Assembly: GCA_017458105.1 (NCBI GenBank)
Contig: JAFTGC010000005.1
Span: forward strand, 1-47,823
Reading direction: 5' to 3'
DNA: 47,823 nt
Source: Ruminococcus sp.
GTDB lineage: Bacteria > Bacillota > Clostridia > Oscillospirales > Acutalibacteraceae
How positions within the stretch are numbered: the first letter of the stretch is position 1; each line of letters opens with the position of its first letter. Both the position numbers and the translations under genes were made by a program. The notes beneath the pieces are model-generated. The model was given only the letters and a program-made list of their open reading frames with translations, was not told the origin of the DNA and did not search any database. Below, one piece after another: positions 31,387 to 39,877 of the stretch.

Positions 31387-33569
31387 GAGCGTGTGAAAGA
31401 ATCGCCCTCGGCGATCAGCATTTCGGTAAACAGGTCGAGTTAGTTATCGACGGTACAACAAAATATCTTTTCAAACCGCGTGACGCTCGTGTTGAAAAAG
31501 CATTGGAAGCCTTTCTGTTGGCACTTGAACAGAAAGGCTTTCCTTTTGTACCTGCTTGCGAGCATGTTTTTGAGGAGGGCACCGACTGGTTTAAATCTGA
31601 GCTCGTCAGACATCTTCCTGCCAATAGCAAGGAGGATGTAAAGCTCTTTTTTAACCGATGCGGTGCATTAATTTTTTTAACATATTTACTTCACACAAAT
31701 GACTTGCATAATGAAAATGTTGTTGCTTGTAAGAATTCTCCCGTCATTGTGGACGCAGAAACTATTATGAATGGAGAAGCAGAATGTTACGATGACAGTA
31801 AGGCTAAGCATCTTGCTGCCACTGTGACCTTCTCTCATCTTTTGCCTGTCATCTGGATTTATCAAAACGAAAGTTATCTGCAAATGTCGGGATTGTATTC
31901 TAATGTTACTGACAACAGAAATATGCTGATATTTCAAGACAAACCCTGTTTTGCTTACAATTACATAGACGAGATAACCGAGGGCTTTATCAAATCCTAT
32001 GAATTTGCGATGGCTCACCGTGATTTTTTGAACAAGGCGATAGAATGCTTTGAGGGCTGTCATTTTAGAATTGTTATGCGTCCGACGGAATACTATGCAA
32101 AATTTATTAAAGTTGTCAAAAAATTTCCGGAAGATAAGCGATATTCGGTAGCGGAAGCTTTGCTTGCGGTTGCTTACCAAAAGGACACACGGCAGGGGCG
32201 TTTGGAATATATGAGAAAAGTGCTTGACAAGGAAATTGACGCGGTGGTGTGCAGCGACATACCGCATTTCACCGTCTGTTATGAAAGTCATGATTTATTT
32301 TGTGGCGATGAAAATGTTCGCACGGACTTCCTAAGTCGCTCGCCTCGGGAATGTGTTTTACAAAAATTGAAAAATCTTTCGGTTGAGGATATGGAATCAC
32401 AAAAACGCATAATTAAGCAGTCTATTGACTCCGTTCGTCCTATTGAAAATCGTGTGCCAACCCCTTCGAACGACGACCAACCGATTGAAACCGTGTTTAA
32501 TTTGTTGGAAAATGGCTGTATTCCTGCCATTTCTTCGCAGTGGATAATGCTCGATGCGGCAAAGAATAATAACCTTTATCTTCAAAATGTAGGGTTCGGT
32601 CTGTACAACGGTCTTACAGGCATTTTGTGTGCCTATGCCGCTTTTTATCATAAAACGCACGACCCCAAATATTTGACTGCACTTTTCACGCACTATCGTG
32701 ATTTTGGTAAGTTTATTGACTCCATAGAACGCAAAATTCCGCTCTCAAACAACTCAGGCTGTCTGCAAGAAGGTGTCGGAGGTATTCTGAACGCTCTGCT
32801 TCATATATACGATTTGACAAATATTAAGCAATTTTATGATGATGCAGTAAGGCTGGCAAAATCTCTTAGTCCTGTGTTTGATGGTGAATGCGGTGATATT
32901 CTCGGTGGTGCGGCGGGTTTGGCATTGGCACTCCCTAAGCTCCCTGAACACATCAGTCAGCCTATAGCCGCTGCTCTGCTGCCACAACTGGCAGAATTCA
33001 CACCGGAGTTGACCGGAACGGCTCACGGTGCGGCAGGTGTTGCCCTTGCAATAACAGCAGCTCAAAGCACTTTAAAAAGCGTTGAGTTTGACGAAAAAAT
33101 TATTGAACTAATTTCTTTTGAAGAAAAATATTTTGACTCAGATAAAAATAACTGGCAGGATTTGCGATATACCGATAAAGTAGCGTTTATGAACGGCTGG
33201 TGCTCGGGTGCTGGTGGTATAGCTATGAGCCGAAAACGCCTTTTAATGCTGACTGAAAATGAAAAAATCAGGTTTCTTTGCCGTCGTGACATTGAACGCT
33301 CAATAAAAAATCTTGCTTCAGATACCGTGATGAAGCGTGACAGCCTATGTTGCGGAAACAGTTCAAGGCTTATGGCGGCTTCGTGTATTGGAGTTAAGAA
33401 TGATATGCTTTATCGTCTGCTCACCGACAGATTGAAAAACGACTGTCTTTGCCTTGTACACCTTAATGAAACCTGTGACCATAGTTTCGGACTTATGCAG
33501 GGACTCGCAGGCGTAGGTTACACTTTGGCTATGTATGGGGATGAAAAAAGTGGAGGTATGCTCCTGTGA
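31383..33569 (+). CDS. N-terminally shortened LanM-like lanthipeptide synthetase
   Basis: 728 residues against roughly 900-1100 for LanM. It begins at the middle of the dehydratase domain, yet the kinase-like active-site residues are all there: Asp11 and His13 (GDQHFGK), Lys31 (LFKPR), Asp107/His109/Asn112 (NDLHNENVV), Asp124 (VIVDAET), and Arg229/Arg233/Thr235 (FRIVMRPT) for phosphate elimination. The LanC cyclase part (about 390-725) has GLYNGLTGILCAY, GVGGILNALLHIYD, GTAHGAAGVAL, and zinc cysteines Cys607 (NGWCSGAGG), Cys656 and Cys657 (LCCGNSS), the three-Cys variant known from ProcM-like enzymes. It should dehydrate Ser/Thr and close thioether rings. ATG overlaps the radical SAM stop, so translation is coupled. 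Precursor 1 is the natural substrate by leader type. Confidence 0.85.
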   Translation: MRACERIALGDQHFGKQVELVIDGTTKYLFKPRDARVEKALEAFLLALEQKGFPFVPACEHVFEEGTDWFKSELVRHLPANSKEDVKLFFNRCGALIFLTYLLHTNDLHNENVVACKNSPVIVDAETIMNGEAECYDDSKAKHLAATVTFSHLLPVIWIYQNESYLQMSGLYSNVTDNRNMLIFQDKPCFAYNYIDEITEGFIKSYEFAMAHRDFLNKAIECFEGCHFRIVMRPTEYYAKFIKVVKKFPEDKRYSVAEALLAVAYQKDTRQGRLEYMRKVLDKEIDAVVCSDIPHFTVCYESHDLFCGDENVRTDFLSRSPRECVLQKLKNLSVEDMESQKRIIKQSIDSVRPIENRVPTPSNDDQPIETVFNLLENGCIPAISSQWIMLDAAKNNNLYLQNVGFGLYNGLTGILCAYAAFYHKTHDPKYLTALFTHYRDFGKFIDSIERKIPLSNNSGCLQEGVGGILNALLHIYDLTNIKQFYDDAVRLAKSLSPVFDGECGDILGGAAGLALALPKLPEHISQPIAAALLPQLAEFTPELTGTAHGAAGVALAITAAQSTLKSVEFDEKIIELISFEEKYFDSDKNNWQDLRYTDKVAFMNGWCSGAGGIAMSRKRLLMLTENEKIRFLCRRDIERSIKNLASDTVMKRDSLCCGNSSRLMAASCIGVKNDMLYRLLTDRLKNDCLCLVHLNETCDHSFGLMQGLAGVGYTLAMYGDEKSGGMLL

Positions 33570-34138
33570 TTGAAAAAAACAGCGTTTTTCTCACAATGAG
33601 CGAGCTTATGCCTATAGTTCGCGAAAGGCTTGAAGAAGGTCAAACTGTTACTTTGACTGTCAAAGGCGTGAGTATGCAGCCCTTTTTGACGAACGATAGA
33701 GATTCTATATTTTTAATCTCTGCAAAAGACAGAAAACCAAGTGTAGGAGATTTGTATATGTTTCGCAGAGATAACGGTTCATTTGCTATGCACAGGATAT
33801 GTGCTGTAAATGCGGACGGTTCATTGAATTTTGTTGGTGATAATCAACTTTTGGTTGAGAAAAATATTACGCCTGAAATGCTGTGGGCTTATGTTCCTGC
33901 TGTTATCCGTAACGGCAGAAAAATTGACTGTGAAAAGGGTTTTTGGCGGAATAAAATGACTTGCAGAATGAAATTCCGACTACGCCACCCTGATTTTATC
34001 CGTCGTATGCCTGTTATAAAATGGTATTTGACTGCACCGTTTTGTCATCCGTTACGCTCGTTGAGGTGGGTATGTAAAAGGCTTGGAGGAAAGCACTATG
34101 CACAAAATAAAAAAGTTATGGAAAAAACTGAAGAATAA
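33566..34138 (+). CDS. S24/S26-family signal-peptidase-like protein
   Basis: 190 residues. The core resembles type I signal peptidases: nucleophile Ser36 in VKGVSMQPFL, then VGDLYMFRR, and His76 in AMHRICAV, giving a Ser-His pair like SipW/ER-type enzymes rather than Ser-Lys. There is no membrane helix before Ser36, so the protein would be cytosolic or loosely attached; the C-terminus is basic and aromatic (RLRHPDFIRRMPVIKW). Similar proteins occur in RiPP loci with PqqD and nucleotidyltransferase genes. It might cut a leader that lacks a double-glycine site, such as precursor 2. Its start overlaps the LanM-like gene by four bases. Confidence 0.75.
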   Translation: MIEKNSVFLTMSELMPIVRERLEEGQTVTLTVKGVSMQPFLTNDRDSIFLISAKDRKPSVGDLYMFRRDNGSFAMHRICAVNADGSLNFVGDNQLLVEKNITPEMLWAYVPAVIRNGRKIDCEKGFWRNKMTCRMKFRLRHPDFIRRMPVIKWYLTAPFCHPLRSLRWVCKRLGGKHYAQNKKVMEKTEE

Positions 34139-35807
34139 AGACGAAAATGTTAAGCTTCTTAAGTGGATGCTTGATATTGTAAAACCATATATTAAATTTA
34201 TTGTCTACATTTTTCTTATTAGCATTGTGTCAATGGGAATTTCGTATGTCAGCACTATTATCGGTAAATATGTGGTTGACGACGCAACTACGGGTGATGT
34301 AAATTTTAGAGATATGTCGTTTATGTGTATTACAACGATAGTGTCAATTATCATCAGTGTGTTCAGCAATATCCTCAGCAGCTATATAAATGAGAATTTT
34401 TCATTTAGCATCCGAAAGCGGTTGTATAACGATATTCAACGCAGTGTGTGGATTAAGGTGTCAAAGTTCCACAGCGGTGACCTTGTTACCAGACTTACAT
34501 CCGATATAGGAGGTTTGGCAGACGGTCTGATTTCTATTTTGCCGTCTACAATCCTGATTATTGCCCAACTTTTAATTTCGTTCCTTATTTTGTTGTACTA
34601 CGACTGGCAGATTGCTGTATTCGCACTGGTTCTTGGACCGATAGGTGCTGCGTGTATGCTTTTTTTCAGAAAAAAGTATAAGAAATATCAGATGCAGTTT
34701 CGTGAGAGTGAATCCGAATACAGGACCTTTATGCAGGAGAGCTTGTCGGACCTGACGGTGGTCAAAACTTTTCGTCAGGAGGACGCCAATGAGGCGACTA
34801 TGGAGCATATGAAACAAAAGCGTTTGAATCTGGTGCTTCACAATTCTCGTTTGAGTTCGATTATGAGTGCCGTTATGCGGTTGGTGTATAGTGCGGGCTA
34901 TGTTGTGGCTTTCTGTTGGGGTTCCTACAGAATTTCCACAGGAGATATTACCTACGGAACCCTGACGGTGTTTATTTCACTTGTTTCGCAGGTACAAGGC
35001 TCGGTCAGCGGATTGGCAGGGTTGATTCCGCAGATTTACAGCATGCTGATTTCTGCCAAACGTATCAGCGAGGTAACAGAAATCGAAAAAGAAACTTATG
35101 CAGGTAAAGAGGATATTCCCGGGAAAGTTGGACTGGAAGTTGAAAATGTCTACTTTGCGTATGAGGACGAATTCATTGTGAAGGATTTGAATTTTTCTGT
35201 TAAACCGGGAGAAAAAATCGGCATAGTAGGGCCGTCAGGCACAGGAAAAACCACGATGATCCGTATGTTGCTTGCATTAACTAAACCGCAGAACGGCAGT
35301 ATAAATTACATACTTGACGGAAAAAAAGAATCCGCAAGCCCTGATTCCAGACGGTTTATTTCTTATGTTCCACAGGGCAACACGCTCAAAACAGGAACAA
35401 TTGCCGACAATCTGCGTGTGGGCAAAAGCGATGCTACAGAAGATATGATGGATAAAGCCCTAAAAATGGCTTCGGCAAAAAAATTTATAGAAAAACTTCC
35501 TAAAGGACTTGATACCGTGCTGTATGAAAAATCAGGCGGTTTATCTGAAGGTCAGGCACAGAGAATTTCAATCGCAAGAGCACTCATAGGAGAAAAGCCT
35601 ATGTTGATTCTTGATGAGGCCACAAGTGCTCTTGATGAAACTACCGAATCCGTTGTGCTGAAAAATATTACGGAGCAGTTTGATAGTATTACCTGTTTTA
35701 TCATTACACACAGGCGGTCAATGCTTCAATATTGTGATAAAGTAATTGAGCTGGACGATGATGGAAGAATGAAAATGAAAAATCTAAAAGAACATTTTAA
35801 TAAATAG
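34098..35807 (+). CDS. ABC exporter (half-transporter with fused ATPase)
   Basis: 569 residues. Six membrane helices (about 25-310) and an ATPase with GPSGTGKTT, signature LSEGQAQRISIARAL, ILDEATSALDETTE and H-loop IITHRRS. It has no C39 peptidase domain. ATG 34098 is chosen since GGAGGA ends seven bases before it; it overlaps the peptidase gene by 41 bases. As the last gene of the RiPP locus it may export the second product or give self-protection. A clear hairpin terminator follows. Confidence 0.88.
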   Translation: MHKIKKLWKKLKNKDENVKLLKWMLDIVKPYIKFIVYIFLISIVSMGISYVSTIIGKYVVDDATTGDVNFRDMSFMCITTIVSIIISVFSNILSSYINENFSFSIRKRLYNDIQRSVWIKVSKFHSGDLVTRLTSDIGGLADGLISILPSTILIIAQLLISFLILLYYDWQIAVFALVLGPIGAACMLFFRKKYKKYQMQFRESESEYRTFMQESLSDLTVVKTFRQEDANEATMEHMKQKRLNLVLHNSRLSSIMSAVMRLVYSAGYVVAFCWGSYRISTGDITYGTLTVFISLVSQVQGSVSGLAGLIPQIYSMLISAKRISEVTEIEKETYAGKEDIPGKVGLEVENVYFAYEDEFIVKDLNFSVKPGEKIGIVGPSGTGKTTMIRMLLALTKPQNGSINYILDGKKESASPDSRRFISYVPQGNTLKTGTIADNLRVGKSDATEDMMDKALKMASAKKFIEKLPKGLDTVLYEKSGGLSEGQAQRISIARALIGEKPMLILDEATSALDETTESVVLKNITEQFDSITCFIITHRRSMLQYCDKVIELDDDGRMKMKNLKEHFNK

Positions 35808-35836
35808 AATATGCCCTGATAATAAAATTAATTTAA

Positions 35837-35872
35837 AACCATACATTTGAAAGAGTGTATGGTTAATTTTAT
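35837..35872 (+). terminator. Terminator at the end of the RiPP operon
   Basis: Perfect 9-bp arms AACCATACA (35837-35845) and TGTATGGTT (35856-35864), then AATTTTATTT. Confidence 0.8.
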
Positions 35873-35967
35873 TTCATTAACTGTTTGATTTGCCGTGCTA
35901 TGTCACACTTGCTTGCAGTATATATTATATATTGCAAAAACTTTCTAAAAAATTTACACTTTTTGTA

Positions 35968-35997
35968 TTGACAAAACTCTTTACTTAGCTGTAAAAT
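35968..35997 (+). promoter_or_regulatory. Promoter upstream of the secreted protein gene
   Basis: TTGACA (35968-35973), 18-base spacer, TAAAAT (35992-35997). The start codon is more than 220 bases away, leaving a long leader. Confidence 0.65.
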
Positions 35998-36110
35998 AAA
36001 GGTAACAAAACATTGATGATATTGTTACAATTTTTCGGACTTCTATCGGGATTTTAACAACTAATTGCATTTAGCTGTTGAAAAATATAAATTTTTAAGG
36101 AGTGAAAAAT

Positions 36111-36125
36111 ATGTGTGATTTTTAA
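36111..36125 (+). CDS. Possible four-residue leader ORF
   Basis: ATG TGT GAT TTT TAA encodes Met-Cys-Asp-Phe and follows AAGGAGTG at normal spacing. It may be a true mini-ORF in an attenuator, or the wreck of a longer frame: removing one T would extend it to about 18 codons. Translation is not shown by sequence alone. Confidence 0.3.
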   Translation: MCDF

Positions 36126-36162
36126 TACCCAATTATTGATGCTAAAAAGTTTATTAATAACT

Positions 36163-36191
36163 TACTGAAAATTTAATGTTAATTTTCAGTA
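36163..36191 (+). promoter_or_regulatory. Hairpin between mini-ORF and secreted protein gene
   Basis: Perfect 11-bp arms TACTGAAAATT (36163-36173) and AATTTTCAGTA (36181-36191), loop of seven bases, followed by TTTATACTT. It could end transcription early or mask the ribosome site near 36207. Confidence 0.5.
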
Positions 36192-36220
36192 TTTATACTT
36201 GTGGTAGGAGGTCGATTATT

Positions 36221-37201
36221 ATGAATAAAAAATATGTATTGTTTGCAGGTGCTACTGTACTGTCTTTATCAATAGTTGCTATGAGTTTTTCTGCAAAAAC
36301 TAATGAAAACAAGGTTTCTGATTCGGCAGGTTTGTCAACTGTTTCTGAAAAGAGTTCAAATAAATCTGAAATTGGAACAAATGCAAGCCAGTCGGATACC
36401 GAAAAAGACAAAAACATAACTGAAATACCTATAAAGCATCTTGATGTTGACACAAAAACAAATCTTTATAGCAAAGTATTGAATTCGATAGATTACTACA
36501 ATGTTATTAACGGAACTATTGAAACAAATATGCTTAATCAAACAGATGAAGTTATTGAATATAATGTTGATATGAGCAAAGGCACAGCTTATCAGCATGT
36601 GCTTGGACGTGATTTTGACGAAGAAGTCTTTGCACAGGATAATAATGTTTATACAATTGATAATTTAACAAAAACATATTCAGTTGAAGCGGCTGTTGCA
36701 AAATCTGATGAATATGAAGAAGACGATGTTTTATTAGGTGAATTAGATGTAAAAGACCGTATAAAATATACAACTGCTGATGAAGAAGAAACAGATGATG
36801 CCGAAATTAGTGAATCCGGCAACGAATTAATTCCGGTGTATTATTACAGACAAAATCCTACAAATGTTCACTATGCCTCAACTGTAAGTTTATTCCCACA
36901 AGAGATGGCATTTGGCTTTTTATCAGATGAAAATTTATGGGATATAACTGACAAAACTGAATTCTTAAATAGAAAATGCACAGTTGTTGAAGGAAAAACC
37001 GAACAAGGATATGGCGAAAAATTAAATATTAGTAGCTTTGTTATTATAATTGATGATGAAAGTGGAGTGATTTTGGATTTTAAAGGATATGACCAACAAG
37101 GAAATATCACAAACTATACAAGTACCAAAAATGTTTCTTTCTCATCAAAAAGTATAAAGAAATTAGATCTAAGCAATTACAGTGATTACGCTGTTGAATA
37201 A
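36221..37201 (+). CDS. Secreted or membrane-anchored protein of unknown function
   Basis: 326 residues, not recognised. ATG 36221 follows TAGGAGGTCG at good spacing. A signal sequence or anchor helix covers about 5-24 (VLFAGATVLSLSIVAMSFS); there is no lipobox Cys. An acidic Ser/Thr/Asn-rich linker follows, then a folded domain ending with strands such as FVIIIDDESGVILDFKGYDQ, a pattern seen in LolA/MucB-like beta sheets, but the resemblance is weak. It has its own promoter and a leader with hairpin, and a strong terminator after it. It lies next to the RiPP locus, so an immunity or sensing role is possible, not shown. Confidence 0.7.
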   Translation: MNKKYVLFAGATVLSLSIVAMSFSAKTNENKVSDSAGLSTVSEKSSNKSEIGTNASQSDTEKDKNITEIPIKHLDVDTKTNLYSKVLNSIDYYNVINGTIETNMLNQTDEVIEYNVDMSKGTAYQHVLGRDFDEEVFAQDNNVYTIDNLTKTYSVEAAVAKSDEYEEDDVLLGELDVKDRIKYTTADEEETDDAEISESGNELIPVYYYRQNPTNVHYASTVSLFPQEMAFGFLSDENLWDITDKTEFLNRKCTVVEGKTEQGYGEKLNISSFVIIIDDESGVILDFKGYDQQGNITNYTSTKNVSFSSKSIKKLDLSNYSDYAVE

Positions 37202-37264
37202 GTTTTAGTGTAAGGCACACTATTATGAATTCTTAGTGGCTGTAAAATATTGTGAATAGGGAAA

Positions 37265-37301
37265 GGGGCTGTTGCAAATCAAAAATTTGCGACAGCCCCT
37301 T
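37265..37301 (+). terminator. Strong terminator after the secreted protein gene
   Basis: Arms GGGGCTGTTGCAAAT (37265-37279) and ATTTGCGACAGCCCC (37285-37299) pair over 15 positions with one mismatch, followed by TTGTT. Confidence 0.8.
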
Positions 37302-37333
37302 GTTACTGTTAGTATTTGTGATTTTGGATAAGT

Positions 37334-37549
37334 TTAGTTATCGGTAATTCGCTTTACAGGCTGGGTGTTTCTGAAAAGCAGTGTTACGCACCAGATTGCC
37401 GCAAGGCACACAACTATATAGATAATTCGGCTTAGTACCCCTGTTTGTCCTCCAAAGATGAACGCTACAAGGTCAAACTGAAAAATACCTACAAGACCCC
37501 AGTTGATGCCACCGATAATCAAAAGTGTTAAAGCTATCTTGTCAAGCAT
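37334..37549 (-). CDS. DUF378-family small membrane protein
   Basis: 71 residues from ATG 37549, which follows GGAGG by seven bases; the longer frame is leader. Two membrane helices, the first in LTLLIIGGINWGLVGIFQFD, the second in IIYIVVCLAAIWC. The GxNWGLVG motif followed by a Phe/Asp pair and a second helix is diagnostic of DUF378. Function unknown. Confidence 0.8.
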   Translation of the reverse strand: MLDKIALTLLIIGGINWGLVGIFQFDLVAFIFGGQTGVLSRIIYIVVCLAAIWCVTLLFRNTQPVKRITDN

Positions 37550-37632
37550 TATTTTACCTCCGTAAAATGATTGTGACACCGTGTTTCGGTATCAAACATA
37601 GCTTTACCTTTTTATAAAAATTTTATTCAGCG

Positions 37633-38010
37633 TTAAGTTGCAAAGGAAAAAATTACCGCACCTATAATTCCCACAGCAATAAGAATCAATGCAAAATAAC
37701 GGCACAATTTTTTTGCTTTTTTAATTTTGTATTTTTTTATCATACTTTCTGTTGGGAACGGAAGAATCAACAGCATAATTCCCAGTCCGATAAGTCCTGA
37801 TACTATAAGAATATCTCCAAGATTACCTGCAAACATACCTATGAAAAGTCCAATCGGAATCATAAAAACAAAAACAGCGTCCAAAAATGTAAACAGTTTT
37901 TCGTATTCATCTCTTAAGTTATAAAATTTTGCTGCTTTATCCTGACATTCTTCACCGCAATATATATCGTGATACGAGATTTCCGTTCCACAGTAATCGC
38001 ATTTTTTCAT
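37633..38010 (-). CDS. Zinc-ribbon small membrane protein
   Basis: 125 residues. The N-terminal CDYCGTEISYHDIYCGEEC (Cys4, Cys7, Cys18, Cys22) is a zinc ribbon, followed by a short charged helix, then three or four membrane helices (FMIPIGLFIGMFAG, LIVSGLIGLGIMLLILPF, YFALILIAVGIIGAVIF). This soluble-zinc-plus-membrane layout is common in uncharacterised Clostridia proteins. The ribosome site (GGGTGA) is weak. Function unknown. Confidence 0.7.
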   Translation of the reverse strand: MKKCDYCGTEISYHDIYCGEECQDKAAKFYNLRDEYEKLFTFLDAVFVFMIPIGLFIGMFAGNLGDILIVSGLIGLGIMLLILPFPTESMIKKYKIKKAKKLCRYFALILIAVGIIGAVIFSFAT

Positions 38011-38075
38011 AAATAATCACCCAGTAAAATATAGCATAATTATCGTATTATGTCAAACAGCAACCGGTGCTTTTC

Positions 38076-38104
38076 TTGACAAATATTGCAGTAACACTTA
38101 TAAT
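38076..38104 (+). promoter_or_regulatory. Consensus promoter for gltX
   Basis: TTGACA (38076-38081), 17-base spacer, TATAAT (38099-38104), 50 bases before the chosen start. Confidence 0.85.
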
Positions 38105-38153
38105 TATTGGGAATGAATATGTAAAATTTACAATATGTTATATGGAGTTAAAA

Positions 38154-39803
38154 ATGGATTACAATAAACTTGCAGAACTGCTTTTGCCAAACAGCACAAT
38201 GTCAAGGGAAGATGTACTTGCAAAATTCCCTAAAAGAAATTTAAAAGAAGGTGCTCAGGTTACCAGAATGGCACCGTCACCAACGGGATTTATCCACCTT
38301 GGTAACTTGTATTCAGCATTAGCCGATGAAAGGATTGCACACCTTTCTGACGGTGTTTTTTATCTGAGAATTGAAGACACTGACGAAAAGCGTAAAGTTG
38401 ATGGTGCAGTTGACATAATAATAAATGTAATGAAATATTTTGGCATCGAATTTGATGAGGGTGCCGGTCAGGAACATAAGAGCGAAAATGCCTATGGCCC
38501 GTATTTTCAAAGGCAAAGGGTAGAGTTTTACCATGTTTTTGCAAAAGAACTTATAAGACAGGGGCTTGCTTACCCTTGTTTCTGTACAGAGGGTGATAAC
38601 GCCCAACTGCGTGAGGCACAGCAGGCTGAAAACGCAACACCCGGCTATTACGGAAAATGGGCAAAGTGCCGTGAACATTCATATGAAGAAATTGAGCAGA
38701 ATGTCAAGGCAGGTAAGCCTTGGGTACTTAGGTTGAAATCCCCGGGTGATGAAAATAAAGAGATAACTATCGAGGACAAAATTATGGGTAAAATCTCATT
38801 CCCTGAGAATATCCACGATATTGTTATTCTTAAAAGTGACGGAGTGCCTACCTATCATTTTGCTCATGTTATTGATGACCACCTTATGGGTACAACGCTT
38901 GTTATCCGTGGTAACGAGTGGCTCAGTTCTGTGCCGACTCATTTTCAGCTTAATCAGGTGCTTGGTTTTAAGCAGCTTAAATATGCTCACACAGCTCACC
39001 TTATGAAGTTGGAGGGCAGCAGCAAACGCAAGCTCAGTAAGCGTAAAGACCCTGAACTTTCACTTGATTATTACCGTCAGGACGGTTACCACCCTTACAC
39101 GGTTAAAGTTTATTTGATGACGCTTTTAAACAGCAACTTTGAGGAATGGCACGACAAAAATCCTGATAAGGATATTAACGAGTTTCCGTTCTCGGTTAAG
39201 AAGATGTCACAGAGCGGTGCATTGTTTGATCTACAGAAATTTCACGATATTTGTAAAAAAGAAATTTCCAAGATGTCGCTCGATGAGGTTTACGGCTTCC
39301 TTGAGGAGTGGACAAAGGAATATGACAACGCAAATTATGATCTGTATTTTTCTGATAAAGAATATATGGAAAATGTGCTTGCACTTTGTATGGGTCTTAA
39401 TCAAAAGAGGAGAAGAAAAGATTTTGCCTATGCCAAGCAGATTATAGCCAGCCTTTCGTACTTCTTTAAAGATACTTTTGTTCCCAACAACAGCTATCCT
39501 ATGGATAACGAAACAGTCAAGGCTATTCTTGCAAAGTATTTGGAGAGCTATGACGAGAACGATGATAATTCACAGTGGTTTAACAAGGTCAAGTCAGTTT
39601 CCGAAAGCCTCGGTTTTACAACTGATATGAAGGCATATAAGAAAAATCCTGAGAATTTTAAGGGCTCGGTTGCACAGGTTTCCGAGATTATCAGAATCGC
39701 TGTTACAGGGCTGTCAAACACACCTGACCTTTCAACAATCTGCAAAATTATAGGCAAAGATGTTATGACAGAAAGAATAGAAAATGTTATTAACAGTTTG
39801 TAA
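38154..39803 (+). CDS. gltX: Glutamyl-tRNA synthetase family protein
   Basis: 549 residues. Class I synthetase motifs: RMAPSPTGFIHLGN (HIGH-type) near residues 43-56, FYLRIEDTDEKR, and KLSKRKDPE (KMSKS-type) in the middle. The C-terminal helical anticodon-binding part is present but differs from standard GltX, which is shorter (about 480-490 residues). The opening 40 residues (LAELLLPNSTMSREDVLAKFPKR, quoted in part: LLLPNSTMSREDVLAKFP) are an extension. It charges tRNA-Glu, and possibly tRNA-Gln if the cell uses the amidation route. GGAG lies six bases before ATG 38154. Its own promoter and terminator make it a single-gene unit. Confidence 0.92.
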   Translation: MDYNKLAELLLPNSTMSREDVLAKFPKRNLKEGAQVTRMAPSPTGFIHLGNLYSALADERIAHLSDGVFYLRIEDTDEKRKVDGAVDIIINVMKYFGIEFDEGAGQEHKSENAYGPYFQRQRVEFYHVFAKELIRQGLAYPCFCTEGDNAQLREAQQAENATPGYYGKWAKCREHSYEEIEQNVKAGKPWVLRLKSPGDENKEITIEDKIMGKISFPENIHDIVILKSDGVPTYHFAHVIDDHLMGTTLVIRGNEWLSSVPTHFQLNQVLGFKQLKYAHTAHLMKLEGSSKRKLSKRKDPELSLDYYRQDGYHPYTVKVYLMTLLNSNFEEWHDKNPDKDINEFPFSVKKMSQSGALFDLQKFHDICKKEISKMSLDEVYGFLEEWTKEYDNANYDLYFSDKEYMENVLALCMGLNQKRRRKDFAYAKQIIASLSYFFKDTFVPNNSYPMDNETVKAILAKYLESYDENDDNSQWFNKVKSVSESLGFTTDMKAYKKNPENFKGSVAQVSEIIRIAVTGLSNTPDLSTICKIIGKDVMTERIENVINSL

Positions 39804-39833
39804 GGCATTACTTTTGCCTTAAATAATTGTGTT

Positions 39834-39858
39834 CAGCCGCCGGTTGGCGGCTGTTTTT
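39834..39858 (+). terminator. Terminator after gltX
   Basis: Perfect 8-bp GC-rich arms CAGCCGCC (39834-39841) and GGCGGCTG (39846-39853), loop GGTT, then TTTTT. Confidence 0.9.
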
Positions 39859-39877
39859 GCAAACAAAGGAGGTTAGT

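Larger units (their letters stand above)
35873..36220 (+). other. Regulatory leader of the secreted protein gene
   Basis: No ordinary gene. In order: promoter (35968-35997), inverted repeat GTAACAA (36002-36008) / TTGTTAC (36022-36028), a strong ribosome site AAGGAGTG in front of a four-codon frame (36111-36125), a perfect 11-bp hairpin (36163-36191), then the ribosome site of the next gene. The order is that of an attenuator-type leader. Confidence 0.5.

Noticed and set aside
31186..31396. Remnant of the missing LanM N-terminal lobe within the radical SAM 3' end
   Set aside because: The other frames here are short and show no LanM-like motif; the radical SAM frame itself is coding through its last SPASM cysteine.
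36356..36773. Minus-strand open frames opposite the secreted protein gene
   Set aside because: Shadow frames with biased residues; the plus-strand frame has signal sequence, ribosome site and promoter.
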